NCBI GenBank assembly: GCA_963556145.1
Contig: OY744464.1
Coordinates: 4,588,001-4,652,000 of the forward strand
DNA from: Hygrocybe punicea
Taxonomy: Eukaryota > Basidiomycota > Agaricomycetes > Agaricales > Hygrophoraceae
Direction of reading: 5' to 3'
DNA length: 64,000 nucleotides
Positions 9,913-20,865 of this stretch are shown here, piece after piece. Positions within the stretch are counted from its first letter, which is position 1; each line of letters opens with the position of its first letter. Made by a program: the position numbers and the translations under genes. The notes under the pieces were generated by a model that did not search any database, was not told where the DNA came from, and was given only the letters and a program-made list of their open reading frames with translations.

Positions 9913-11380
9913 TTATTCCCTTCTCCCTTCGTCGAGTTTGGTGTCGATTAGGTCAAGTTGACCCAGGATATGGGCCTGGTTCACGCATAGTTGGTTCAGC
10001 TCCTTCGTCCAATGGGTTAGCTTCGAATGGACCTCCGCAACGTACTCCGAGAGGCCGTCCGCGATCGTCGATATCTCCCTTTGCGTTTCTGTCGCCATCT
10101 TGCGTACTGCCCGGACGTGGTCGTTGATTCCGGCTCCGATCCACGGGTGCTTGAACGGATTCCCTCGTCTCCCTTCGTCCCGCTCCGATTCCATATCCGG
10201 TTCGATGTCGGTCAACGTCCGCTTACTTGTCGACGCCTCTCCGGTCCGCAACCTAGTCTTCCTCACGGGCTTTGGTATTTTCTTCGCGACGATTTTCCTC
10301 TTTGGACTACCCGCCTTCGCCTTCCCTTTCCTTTCCGCTTTTCCGGATCCGGTGGCCGGTCCCTTCGTCGATAACCCGCAGCGTTGTTTAAGCCTTTTGC
10401 ACCGATCGCACGCGTACCCCTCGATTCCGCGACAAACCGCATTGGCGGTCAGCACGCATCGCATTGTTGGATCCGGAACGACTGCATGTACTACGGATTA
10501 GTTAGACGGAAATGATATATGAGTCCGTGAGATATCACTTACCCCCGGAATCTTTCCCTTCGGTTCCGCGTCCTCGTTCCCGCTTGCATTCGAGAAATCG
10601 TTGCCGCTGTTGTAGTCCCCGTGAACGGTCTCGTCGTCCCGGTTGACCCTCTTATCCCGGTTGAGCTTTTTGTGTTTGATCGCGTTGAGTGCTTGAAGCC
10701 GCTCGTATTTTTGTAGTTGCTGATCGGACCAGGTGTCCTCCTCGTCCTCGCTTCCGTGATTGCTGGTTTGTGCGGTCTCCTCCCGGTCCCTTTCCGCGGC
10801 TGCATCAGCCTCCCTTTTTGCTGCCTCTGCCGCCTTCGCCCTTTCCGCCTCCTCGATCCGTTTCTCCGCTTCTGCCCTCCTATTCATCTCCTCTTCGTAC
10901 TGACGCAATTCCTCCACCCGTTGCCGCTCGATCCTTTCCACCTCCTCGACCCGTTGTTTCCTCGCTTCCTCCTCCTTTTCCTCCTGCAACCGTACAGCTT
11001 CCCGACGCCTCGCCTCTTTCCGTTCCCGTTCGTAGTTTTCCCAGCTCCGCAACCATTCCTCGACCTCCACCACCATCTCTCCGCCCATTGAGAAATCCCT
11101 CGGTTCCGTCACATTGATTCCGTTGTCCCAGATTTCCGTCAAGATTCCCCTGTAGTTCCGCTGCCGGGTATCGTTAGTCCGTGCCGTTTACAGGAACGGG
11201 ATCTCTTACCATGGCCCGTCGTCGTCTCACCACCCATTGCCGTGCTTCGTTCTCGAATCCATCGCGTACGATATCGATTCTGGCCGCGTCGACTTCTAGT
11301 AACTCGGCCACGGCGCTCTCGAAATCTTGCCGCGTTTCCGCATCGAGATTATTGAGGAATTTGTTGTATTCCGTCGACAT
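9913..11380 (-). CDS. antisense coiled-coil plus zinc-cluster-like gene within the LTR element
   Basis: On the strand opposite to gag, three exons can be read. Exon 1 (11380-11211) starts MSTEYNKFLNNLDAETRQDF. A 50-nt GT-AG intron (11161-11210) joins it in phase to exon 2 (11160-10543), a glutamate/arginine/alanine-rich coiled coil of about 200 residues followed by an acidic stretch. Exon 3 (10481-9913) has spaced cysteines including CDRCKRLKQRC, the C-x2-C-x6-C half of a fungal Zn2Cys6 cluster, then Lys-rich and helical segments. The exon 2/3 junction is off by one base as read, next to a run of five G, so the copy may be slightly broken or contain a sequence error. Function is unknown; regulation of, or packaging with, the element is speculation. 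Confidence 0.55.
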
Positions 11381-11713
11381 TTGGTATTGAGGTTGGTATT
11401 GGTGTTTGTTGCTTGTTGAGGATGCTGTCGAGATTGTTGAAAGTCGCGTTGAAAAGTTTTCTTGTTTGTATTTGTTGCCCCATCATGTGACCTTTATTTC
11501 CCTGTCCAGCCGTTTCGCCCCACCCTCTTTTAGTAGCTCTGGACCACTGCTTCCCGACGCTTCGATACCCGCCGGCTTTGACTCCGCTCACGTTGTACTC
11601 CCGTTTCCGTCCGTTTTCGACATCGCATCCGCTCATTTATTCCCACGACCCCGGTATCTTCGTTATTTCGTATGGATCGACCAGGGATGGTCTCTATCTG
11701 AGTCCTGACCGGA

Positions 11714-12352
11714 TGTAGTGGCTCCGGGCCATCTGGACCCGAATCCTCTTCATATCCCACTTCGTCCCCATCCATTCTTATTCACATATCATCGATTCTG
11801 CCCGTTTCCGGTCTTTTCCGTCGATTCCGCTCCGGATTCCGCCTCCGGAATCGTTCATACTCAAGATGCGATGTCTCTAACGACCCGGAATCAGTACGTA
11901 TATAGTTACATATGATATATCTTCGTTTCCCATTACTTAGTACATAGCACCATTCCCCCTATACTCCGCTCCACCTCTCTACCATCAGTTACAGCCTTCG
12001 CTTGTAGTACATGGTTACTACAGCACAGGATCACTCCCAGTAGTATAAAAGATGTACCCTTATACTACCACCATATCATATTATATCATATCATATACAT
12101 TATCACATCCCATCATATATCATATTACATCCCATCATATTGCATCCCTTCAGTTCTACACTTTTAGTCCTCGCTTCGTATCATCTCCCTATTAGTCTTC
12201 GTACTCCACTCCCTTCACTCCCCTCTGATCCGGAACCCCGGATTCGGGTTGGATTGACTAGACTATAGACACTAAACTCCTCTGATCACTTCTTAGCTGA
12301 TCACCACTTTCATAGATTCCCATTCGGGTCTACAACCGAACTCGCCGTCACA
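11714..12352 (+). repeat. 3' LTR of the 5.1-kb element
   Basis: Same length (639 bp) as the 5' LTR. Differences noted by eye: TGTAGTGG for TGTAGAGG at the start, one C/T change in the CCGCCC stretch, and TCATAG for TCGTAG near the end. CCGG follows at 12353-12356. Confidence 0.85.
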
Positions 12353-12356
12353 CCGG

Positions 12357-14147
12357 TGACCTCTGGCACTTGAGAAACATGTCCTGGTCAAGGCCGTGTT
12401 GACAGTTATTGTCGGTCATTGACTAGTTATGGTCATTTGACCATGACTTTTCTTTTCTGGTCATGACTGTCCAACACGCTTGGAAAAGGAGATTCTCTTG
12501 GAAGAGGAGATTTCTCTTGGAAAAAGGACTCTGCTTTCTATTGGAATATATGGTGCAGTGGTTGTTGACCGCTAAAATATTTTATGTGGAATTAATTATA
12601 TTTGCCTCTCTCTGAGAGGGTTTTTATACTACTTTCTAAATCTACTAGAAGTTTCTTGTGTTGAGTAGAATAACTGCTGTGCACCCAGGCTCCTACCAAT
12701 CCACTTCCGAGAGGTGAAGCCCCATCTTACAAATATATTTAAGAGACATGTGCTTTAATTAAAACTCCATACTCTTATTTCCCCTTCACAGCGGCTTGAA
12801 GAAAATGTTAGTAAACAAAGCCAGCCACAATTTTGCTAAGTCCAATTATGGAGTACTTGTGCAAAATACAATTCATACTGTCTAACACAACCCATCCCTT
12901 CAGTTAATGAGCTCAATTATAGAAGCTCTGGATCAGAACCAACAGTGATTTGTAGGCCAATTTGCTTTCAGAGATGGCACAGTCCTAATCAGTAATTAAA
13001 TAATTGATAAAGAAAAGAAATATACATTATTGCATGTGCATCTTGTTTTACTGCTGCTGCACTGTTATTTTATCATCCTGGACTCCTGTACATGTACCCT
13101 AGTGGTTGAGGTCACTGCTGCTGTATTTTTCAGAGTCCTAGTTAAGTAATACATAGAAGTGTGCAAATTATGCTGGTGACTATGTCAGTTTAGACAGGTT
13201 CTGCTTCCATAAACCTCACCTCAACCACTAGGGTACATATACAGGAGTCCAGGATGATAAAATAACAGTGCAGCAGCAGTAAAACAAGATGCACATGCAA
13301 TAATGTATATTTCTTTTCTTTATCAATTATTTAATTACTGATTAGGACTGTGCCATCTCTGAAAGCAAATTGGCCTACAAATCACTGTGGGTTCTGATCC
13401 AGAGCTTCTATAATTGCTTCCCAGAGCTCATTGACTGAAGGGATGGATTGTGTTAGACAGTATGAATTGTATTTTGCACAAGTACTCCATAATCGGACTT
13501 GACAAAATTGTGGCTGGCTTTGTTTACTAACATTTTCTTCAAGCCGTATTAGAGAGGGTCGAGAGGAATAAGAGTTCTGAGTTTTAAAAAGGTCTTTTCA
13601 GAGATCCAATATTTCAGAAGTTCCCTATAGGTAATATAACTGTGTATTAGCATCTCACCTCTCACCCTCAGAAATTTGGCTTGGCAGGAGCCTTGGTGTG
13701 CACCAGCATTATTCATCAGACAGGCATGTTTGAGTTCCAGGGTAGCAATTCTTATGAGCATTCTGGTGCTACTCTGATGATGATCTTCATGTTTTTGGTG
13801 AGTTGTGTCACTTATACATGGAATTTGCTGTTTTTGGACCTTTTTTAGGCTCCACCAACTTAGCTGCAAAAGACAATAAGCAATAAAGCATATAATAATG
13901 TAAGGTCTTCAGCATAAATAATCATAAGGTTTGGTAAAGTATTTGCTAAAAAATACATCAACCTCTCATCTATTCTTATTGGAATCTACACTGGTAAATT
14001 ACTCAAATCTAATTTTACTATATTTTTGTCTACAGTAGATGACTTCCTGCAGCATTTAAATATGTTTTCAACATAAATGGGGTGCCAGTCAGAGCTGGAA
14101 CCCCTAGCTGAGTCAGCTTCTCGCTGCTGGCCTAATTTGTTCAGTGT
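12357..14147. other. non-coding spacer holding a long inverted repeat
   Basis: Apart from the inverted repeat at 12792-13546, I see only AT-rich sequence. A minus-strand frame at 13549-13869 (106 codons) has no recognisable domain. The block just right of 12357 has several copies of a tggtcat/gaccatgac motif in both orientations. Confidence 0.5.
12792..13546. repeat. long inverted repeat, arms of about 325 bp
   Basis: The left arm (12792-13112) and right arm (13218-13546) are near-identical reverse complements, separated by a 105-bp loop. The right arm has a short extra stretch near 13410. A weaker match continues outward on both sides for some tens of bases. Neither arm encodes a protein. 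It could be a foldback element or MITE with long termini, or the product of a tail-to-tail duplication. A transcript would fold into a very long hairpin. Confidence 0.85.
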
Positions 14148-14447
14148 CAGTTTGTTACGTTTTTCAACTCCACAACTCCGATTCCAACTCCGTTACCCAC
14201 CATGACGATTCCACTTTATCACACTTTCCTTTTTCGTTTCCTTTTACCTTTTGTCTTCTTTCGGACATCGTTGTTTCTTCTTGTCCTTGTTCTCTTTTCT
14301 TCTAGAACAATCCAGACCAACCATGGACACATCCCCACGTTACCTTGCTGTACCTGAATAGTCTCCTTGCTGACAGACATCATTGCTATTGTCTTTTCCC
14401 TCGCCCTGACATATTGTTGACTTCATCCCATGACAAACCGATTTACA

Positions 14448-14618
14448 ATGGCTGTACTCCCGACACAGCTAATTACCGTAATCATCATTGGCAGCATCGC
14501 CATCACCTTCCTCATCGGTTTTTACCTTGTTATGATCTATCTTTGGCATCGGTACCGAAACCCTTCTGCCATCGATACTTCCGACTTCCACCTCGACAAT
14601 ATCTCACCACGTAATTGA
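14448..14618 (+). CDS. 56-aa membrane microprotein frame in LTR copy 3
   Basis: Third intact copy of the frame at 3413 and 5810, with MAVLPTQLITV at the start, one hydrophobic helix and a TGA stop followed by a further open stretch (14619-14828). Against copy 1 I count about eight silent differences, while replacements are few (V to I, H to Y, and two residues near the C-terminus). Confidence 0.45.
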   Translation: MAVLPTQLITVIIIGSIAITFLIGFYLVMIYLWHRYRNPSAIDTSDFHLDNISPRN

Positions 14619-15227
14619 CAATTGCCATACCTGGATATATGGTTTCCACTTTTGTATTCCGTGCCTACCATTATCCTCCCTGATTATCCGACGACATTCC
14701 TCACCTGCACGCATGCCCTGAACAATCCTCGATCACAGGACATTTCACTGTTCTCTCCAATCCGACCATCACCGAAGCACATACCTTCAGACTTTGACCA
14801 CAGACCATACGACTTCCCAATACAGTGAACCAACCCCTATCACATATTGTTCGCACGACATCGCTTCATTGCAGCACCTGACGTCTTATTCCCACAGCTT
14901 GTCACTCATGCCATGACTCGAAACCTGGACCCACATTCATTTATCCTTTTCTATCTATGACCTTGATATCTCCCACACTCATTTACAACAATACCCTTTC
15001 TTGGATGAATACCGACATCAGGTGGACCGCATTGTTCCACAGACAGGACAAGACATTGCTCCTCGATACATCATCGACACAGACATCATCATCCGGTACA
15101 GCTTATGCTGTTCACATGTCTGACCTCGACTTATGCTGTTCGCATGTCTGACCTCGACTAGCCCACTGTCCTAGTTGGTTTTTTCCTCTATACATTCCTT
15201 CATTTTCTTTCATACCAACCTTGCCGC

Positions 15228-17628
15228 TGTAGAGATTGATATCTCTCTGTGTGCGTATTCTCTTATTTTCTATTGTTACAGTTCTTATCTTCTTTACAAT
15301 TTCACTTCACCATTTCTTTACCACATTCCATTTATAGATACTATACAGTACCTATATAGTGGCTTGTGTACATAGTTACAAACAAGTTGAGTTTTGGGTT
15401 TTGACCCCAGGGACAACGATCTCGCACACCCCGAATCCGCGCCTACCCAGGCCGCGTTCACCACATCTGGAGCCCACCGCGAGGAGTGTCAAGCTCACTT
15501 CACCTTTCCCTCTTTGAATTCACCATTTTTACACCTTTCTCTCTCTTTCTGGCAGCAACAGCGCCCCATAGTCAACAGCGCCCCGTATTCGTCAGCATTT
15601 CGAGCACCCCTAGTCTTCTGTCAGCTCTTAGACCCATCCCCGATGTTTTCGACACCTCAGTATACTTTCTTCGTACCAGTTGCGCCTCCTTGGCTGCAGA
15701 ACACGGCTCTTTTGCCTTTTTGTCACGGCATCACAGCCACGTCACACGGTGTTCAATACATCCCCCCCTCCGCATTTCCCATTTATTTCACTAATCCCGC
15801 CACCTCCACTCATTTCAACACATCCAACGGACCCGGTATTCAACGCCCCACAGATCCCGCTCGAAAAACTGCGCCCGGAAAGCCCCAAAACGGCCGCAAC
15901 GAGCCCGTCCAACATGGAGCGCGTCTCGTGCATCAAACGAGTAACGGACGCCCTGTAGATGAAGGAAAACGCCCGCCATGCAACGGCTGTTGCATGTGCA
16001 CCTTTAGGTATGCCCCCCGTCGTTCCCGTGGTTGCCGTGCAGGAAAACGCGTCCGCGCGCGCCAACGCGAGGGTAGGACGCGTATTGACGCGTCCACCTC
16101 CGTTTCCGTCTCGTTTCGCCCGCCGTTTGCGCCTACGCCCTCGCAATCATCCCCAGCGATGTTCCAACACACGCCGCCATCATCTGCGCCCGCGCCGTCC
16201 CCGGAAAAATGCGTCCGCGCGCGCCAACGCGACGATAATGCGCGTATCAACGCGTTCCCCCCCGTTTCAGACCCGAATCGCCCCCCGTTTGCGTCAACGG
16301 CCTCGCCATTATCCCCAGCAACGAGCCACGCCACGCCGCCAACATTTGGGCCAGAGCCGAACCCGAAATCGCCCTCGCCGTTGCCCCCTTCATCCACCAA
16401 CCCATTTCCAGCCGTGTCCACCCTCGTTTCGCCCTCGACTCGCCCGCCGACCCCCTCTGCGCCCTCTCCGTCGTCCCTGGCAGCAAGTATCGGCACGCCA
16501 CTACCGTTTGAGCCCGCGCCGTCTCCAGAAGACCGTGCCGACACTCAACGGACGCCATTTTCAACCTGTCCCAGCGTATCCGCCCTCGTTTCACCCTTGT
16601 GTCGCCAGCCGTCTACGTCTCCGCCCTCGCCGTCGTCCCCAGAGGCCATCCGTGACACGCCCCCGCCGTCTGAGCCCTCGCCGTCCCCAGAAACCTGCGC
16701 CAGCCCCCAACATACCTTGTTTTTGACCAATTCCGCCACATCCGCCCCCGTTCCGCTCTCGTTTCGACCCCCGGCAGCCGCGTACCACCGCCAGGACCCC
16801 CATATCACCCTCCGTGACACCGTACAAGCCGCCCCCGCCGTGTTCGAGCCCCCAATGGACCCACGGACCAGCCCCTACGCCCACGTTCACGCCCCCACAC
16901 CTCTGTATGGCCCCCTCCCGTCCCAAACGAGTCTGGCCCTGTCCCTCTTCGATGCCCCCAACACACCACGTCACCCGCTACCCCAGTCAACCCCGCATGC
17001 CCACAATCCACCCCACGGAGCCTCGCAGGCCCATTCGGTAGCCCATACCACGACCCCGCGCTCGACCCCGTCCTGCTACGCCCATGCACTGCCGCTCCAT
17101 GATGACATACCCACTGCAACTCTGCGTGTGCTCGAATCAGCATTGCTATCCCTCAAGGCCCTCAAGGTTTTGGAGCAGAAGATGGTTAAGTTGGCTGATC
17201 GGTTGGAGAAGTTGGAAGACTTTGTGTTGGAAGATTCGTGTTGAGTTGATTGGATTTTTGTTTTTGTTTTTGTTTTGTTTGTTTTGTTTTCAGTATTGTC
17301 CCTTCCCTCCTCACTTTTTTTTTCCACCTGTTCCTTCATTCCTTGCCTTGTGTGAGACTGAGGACAGTCTCTATTTGTGTCCCTAGTGGATGTAGAGATT
17401 GATATCTCTCTGTGTGCGTATTCTCTTATTTTCTATTGTTACAGTTCTTATCTTCTTTACAATTTCACTTCACCATTTCTTTACCACATTCCATTTATAG
17501 ATACTATACAGTACCTATATAGTGGCTTGTGTACATAGTTACAAACAAGTTGAGTTTTGGGTTTTGACCCCAGGGACAACGATCTCGCACACCCCGAATC
17601 CGCGCCTACCCAGGCCGCGTTCACCACA
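15228..17628 (+). mobile_element. non-autonomous LTR element, 2,401 bp, very young
   Basis: Two 238-bp LTRs (15228-15465 and 17391-17628) appear identical by eye, which marks a recent insertion. They have the form TGTAGAG...CACCACA. CCGC flanks both ends (15224-15227 and 17629-17632). The shared primer-binding site lies at 15468-15485, and a gaggacagtctctat motif precedes the 3' LTR. The only gene is a proline-rich frame with no enzymatic domain. Confidence 0.9.
15643..17244 (+). CDS. proline-rich protein with C-terminal coiled coil, LTR-element encoded
   Basis: The frame is open from inside the 5' LTR; the first in-frame ATG is 15643, giving 533 residues. A basic cysteine-containing segment (CNGCCMCTFRYAPRRSRGC) lies near residues 110-135, followed by repeated blocks built on RARQRE, DASTS and Pro/Ser-rich units, a long Pro/Ser/Thr-rich region, and a leucine-rich C-terminal helix (LRVLESALLSLKALKVLEQ) ending in LEKLEDFVLEDSC. 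The segment around the cysteines is clearly related at DNA level to 60120-60250 (minus strand) in the 5.5-kb element. Low-complexity order with a terminal coiled coil suggests a structural or RNA-binding Gag substitute; this is inference. Confidence 0.5.
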   Translation: MFSTPQYTFFVPVAPPWLQNTALLPFCHGITATSHGVQYIPPSAFPIYFTNPATSTHFNTSNGPGIQRPTDPARKTAPGKPQNGRNEPVQHGARLVHQTSNGRPVDEGKRPPCNGCCMCTFRYAPRRSRGCRAGKRVRARQREGRTRIDASTSVSVSFRPPFAPTPSQSSPAMFQHTPPSSAPAPSPEKCVRARQRDDNARINAFPPVSDPNRPPFASTASPLSPATSHATPPTFGPEPNPKSPSPLPPSSTNPFPAVSTLVSPSTRPPTPSAPSPSSLAASIGTPLPFEPAPSPEDRADTQRTPFSTCPSVSALVSPLCRQPSTSPPSPSSPEAIRDTPPPSEPSPSPETCASPQHTLFLTNSATSAPVPLSFRPPAAAYHRQDPHITLRDTVQAAPAVFEPPMDPRTSPYAHVHAPTPLYGPLPSQTSLALSLFDAPNTPRHPLPQSTPHAHNPPHGASQAHSVAHTTTPRSTPSCYAHALPLHDDIPTATLRVLESALLSLKALKVLEQKMVKLADRLEKLEDFVLEDSC

Positions 17629-18155
17629 CCGCTATATCCACGCTACCTCAAGACACCCTCATCACCAACCCCACACTGGACGATACCCATCTTCGACCCG
17701 ACCATGCAATGCACTTGCCAGACTGCGCACTTGCCCATTATAGCAAGTATAGACCCTGAATTGGCAATTCTGCATGTCACATGATCCGATGACAAATCAT
17801 CCGAGTCATCCGGACCTCTTCTATCCTCAATGACACCCGGGCCTCCAGTTGTATCGCGAGAACATCGACATGAGGACGCCTCATGTCTGCCTCATGGTGA
17901 AAACATGGTGTAGTTGGACATGTTGTAGCTTCATGGTTGTATTCCCATTTACCTCCCCTCAAGTCCATTCACTATATCTACTGTCCTTGTTGTTGGTTCG
18001 GACTTCTTCTTCTTTTCCTTTCCTGACGTTTAGTCTGGTTCTTGGGGCAGACCCCCTTATCTTGGGTAACCCCCACGGTTCGCAATGACATTGTACCATG
18101 AATCCCCCTCTTAGCAGTGTTGTCTTAGTAGTAAGCAACAATGAAAACTGCTCTT

Positions 18156-19241
18156 TAAGGCCCTCCACGGGTATACCACGGGTCCGATTTCCGGACACCG
18201 CACCCGTACCCGCTGTACCCGCACCCGTTCGGATAACGGGTACATACCGTACCCGCTAGAGGCGGGTACGGCAGTAGACGGCGGGTACTCGGTACACCGC
18301 GGGCACCTGGGAGCCCCATACCTCGCGCGGGCCAGACGGATGTCAATTGACGTCTTTGGTGGGTACTCTTGTTCGCGAGTGGAGCCCCATACCTCATCGT
18401 CACCCTCGCGAGGTAGATGGGGGAATCTCTGGCGGGCTCCGTGCTCGGGGGGTAACCTCGTTCAACCTCGTTTGCGAGGGGTGGGGGTGCCGCGTGAGCC
18501 CTACGCGTCATACCTCGCGCAGGCCAGACAGACGTCAATTGACGTCGTCGTCACCCTCGCGAGGTAAACGGGGGGGTCTCTGGTGGGCTCCGTGCTCGGG
18601 GGTAACCTCGTTCAACCTCGTTTGCGAGGGGTGGGGATGCCGCGTGAGCCCTACGCGCAAGTCGACGCGTCTGCGCGTGTTTGCGAGGTCCTTGTGTCTT
18701 CTGTGGCTGGAGACCTCGCGAACACACGTTGACGTGTGTCCGCGAGGCGTGGTTGGTGTGCCGTGGTTGTTGTGAGGCGCGGTTGGGAGCTGTGGTTGTT
18801 GGCTGGCGTTAGCAAACGTCTTGGAGGCTAGAATGGGGGCACATACCTGGGCCGTTCAGTGGGCGCACCACCCTCCCGGCCTTGTTCCGTTGTTTGCCTT
18901 GCTGAGCTCGCGTTCGTTGTTGTTGTCATTCGTTGTTGTTGTCATTCGTTGTTGTTGTCGTTCGTTGTTGTTCATTTTCGAGTTGGTTTGTATATGAAAT
19001 ATCTAGGAAGTAAAATAAAATAAATTAGTAGTAGTAAAATAACAGAAAACTAAGTACTTACTGGGTCTTGGGAGGCCAACCCGGAGGCCAACTCGCACAA
19101 CCGCAGCCACCCGCGGCCACCCGCATACCGCGGGTGAAGGGTGCGGTTTGGGCACGGTGTCCAAATCGGGACACCGTACCCGAACCCACGTTACCCTTTT
19201 GGGAATAACTGCAGGTTTACCCCTACCCGTGGAGGGCCTTA
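18156..19241. mobile_element. hAT-like DNA transposon, 1,086 bp, GC-rich, non-autonomous
   Basis: The terminal inverted repeat begins TAAGGCCCTCCACGGGTA on the left and ends TACCCGTGGAGGGCCTTA on the right. The 8-bp target duplication CTGCTCTT lies at 18148-18155 and 19242-19249, restoring the uninterrupted LTR sequence when removed. Subterminal sequences are rich in CGGGTAC-type repeats. The interior is much richer in GC and CpG than the host LTR and has two long direct repeats, but no transposase. Confidence 0.85.
18331..18670. repeat. direct repeat, about 190 bp period, inside the hAT-like element
   Basis: A unit beginning gccagac(g/a)ga followed by gtcaattgacgtc starts at 18331 and again at 18523. 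Both copies then have cgtcaccctcgcgaggta and gggctccgtgctcggggg blocks. The core tgacgtcaattgacgtc is palindromic. Confidence 0.7.
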
Positions 19242-19325
19242 CTGCTCTTCTCTCATCTGGAAACCGATCCCCTGTTAAGTTGATTGTTGCCGGAGCCCGC
19301 TGCAGAAGCGATCCATAACACAGTT

Positions 19326-20865
19326 GAATCTGGTTGAGACGTTAGAATTTGACATGCTGAGACTTGGCAAAGGCACAATCGGGTTGTTCTGAGTGGGGCG
19401 GATCTCCAAAATTAATGCAGAAATAAATTTAATCTAGAAGGGGGGTACACCCCCCCCCCCTTCCAGATTTTGGGTTTATTCCACCATTTCAGGATGACGG
19501 AGCTTATAGTTTTTTCCAGGGTCTTAGTGGCTGTTCAGCTTTGTTGATCCGAGTACTGCATATGGTGATAATCTATGTTTTTAGATTATTTAAATGCTAT
19601 GGGAAGTCACCCAGTATCTCAGAGGCAATACTGCATCAGCAAAACCAGGGCCATGAGCCAGCGCTGTGTAGCGGAGTTACAGCGCTCATAGTGACCATAG
19701 CGTTGAAAGGGGGCACTGCGGTAATGTGAATGGAATCAAATACCAACTCTACCACAGTGCTGTACGAATTCTGAGGGGTTCAATCTCAATCCAAAAGGTT
19801 AATAAAAATACTCAGAGGTGCTCTGGATAGTGGCGATGATGTTTCTGATGTGCGTGATGTGCACGGTGTGTGCGAAACAGTCGGTGATGTTTTTGGCGTA
19901 TATGTAGCACTTTGTAGAAGGAACGCAAAGTTTAATAGAGCATAGCGGAGCTATCGCATGGACAGCACAGTAAAGAGGTGATATGATAGACTGGAATCGG
20001 GGGTATACAAGACGTCTCTCTAGTATGTAAACTATAGAGGGTATTTATGCAAAGTTGGTTGTTAGGACAATAAAGGGTGAAGAAGGCAAGACAAATAGAT
20101 AGTGCACGATGGAACTATGGTGCAATAGGGATGAAATGGAACTGAAACAAAGGGTATAGCACCATGCGAAGCAATTTCCAAAATGTCTAGAGGATAGAAG
20201 CTATAATGTTTGAAATAAGTGAAACATGTCACATAAAGACTTCCCTGGAACCGGAATGGAATTGGAATGGAATAGGGTGAATGGTATATGCGTGGGTGAT
20301 GTCAGAGAGGCTCGAAATATGTTTCCGAAGGGGCCGAAGAGCTCCGAAGAAAATCGCCGTAATGTCAAAGTATTGCCCGTATCATGCGCATATCACAGTC
20401 GCATCGCAATGGAGATACATATAAATCGGGATGTTTCGCAGTGAATCACAGCATGTCGAGGCTAGAATAGGTCCAATAGAATGTTTCCATGCTTAGGGAC
20501 ATGCACTGCGTATCAGCGTCACACACAGGTCCCCTTTCCATAGCGCTAGCTAGCATTGCCTGCACTTTATATAGCTCTGTATTGCTATGTGACATTGCTA
20601 TGGAGTGCTGTACAGTGCACTGAGTGCTGCCTTTTCTCTTATTATGCACATATTTAATTTCCTTATATTTCCATTGAACCATTCCATTCTGATAAAAAAT
20701 TGTATTGCTAGTATATATGAGTACCAACTAATCCTTTCCCTGTTTGTGTTGCCATCCAAGGTGTCCTTGTGGGCCTTGGCCCTGAGGCTGTCTTCTGTCC
20801 TTGGGGACCTGTCATCGCACTCAATGCAAAATGGTTTCCTGCATAAAATGCACACTGGTTACTAG
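19326..20865. other. intergenic sequence, no gene recognised
   Basis: AT-rich, purine-biased sequence with a C homopolymer near 19450. The part around 19980-20060 resembles an LTR promoter region in general character but has no matching second copy. No coding region is supported. Confidence 0.4.

Larger units (their letters stand above)
7270..12352 (+). mobile_element. pol-less LTR retroelement, 5,083 bp, with gag-like and antisense genes
   Basis: Two 639-bp direct LTRs (7270-7908 and 11714-12352) of the form TGTAG...TCACA bound the element. I see only three differences between them, so insertion is fairly recent. CCGG flanks both sides (7266-7269 and 12353-12356). A primer-binding site follows the 5' LTR, and a conserved gaccagggatggtc motif lies just before the 3' LTR. 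The interior has one sense gag-like gene and one antisense, apparently spliced gene. No protease, reverse transcriptase, RNase H or integrase motif is visible, so it must move with help from another element. It belongs to the same group as the elements at 55076 and 61682. Confidence 0.85.
14153..19320. mobile_element. solo LTR copy 3, interrupted by two younger elements
   Basis: Starts TGTTACG and ends CATAACA, flanked by the perfect 5-bp duplication CAGTT (14148-14152 and 19321-19325). Removing the 2.4-kb LTR element (15228-17628, with a 4-bp duplication) and the hAT-like element (18156-19241, with an 8-bp duplication) leaves about 1,669 bp, matching copy 1. The agreement of lengths and duplications confirms the nesting order. 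Confidence 0.85.

Noticed and set aside
13549..13869. Minus-strand 106-codon frame next to the long inverted repeat
   Set aside because: No recognisable motif and no second copy; may be chance or old decay.
15742..17143. Several minus-strand Gly-rich frames in the 2.4-kb element
   Set aside because: Shadows of the proline-rich sense frame; no independent signals, unlike the antisense gene at 9913-11380.
18155..18775. Open frames of 127-142 codons in the GC-rich hAT-like element
   Set aside because: High GC and direct repeats lower stop frequency; the two repeat copies are not in a consistent frame and no domain is visible.
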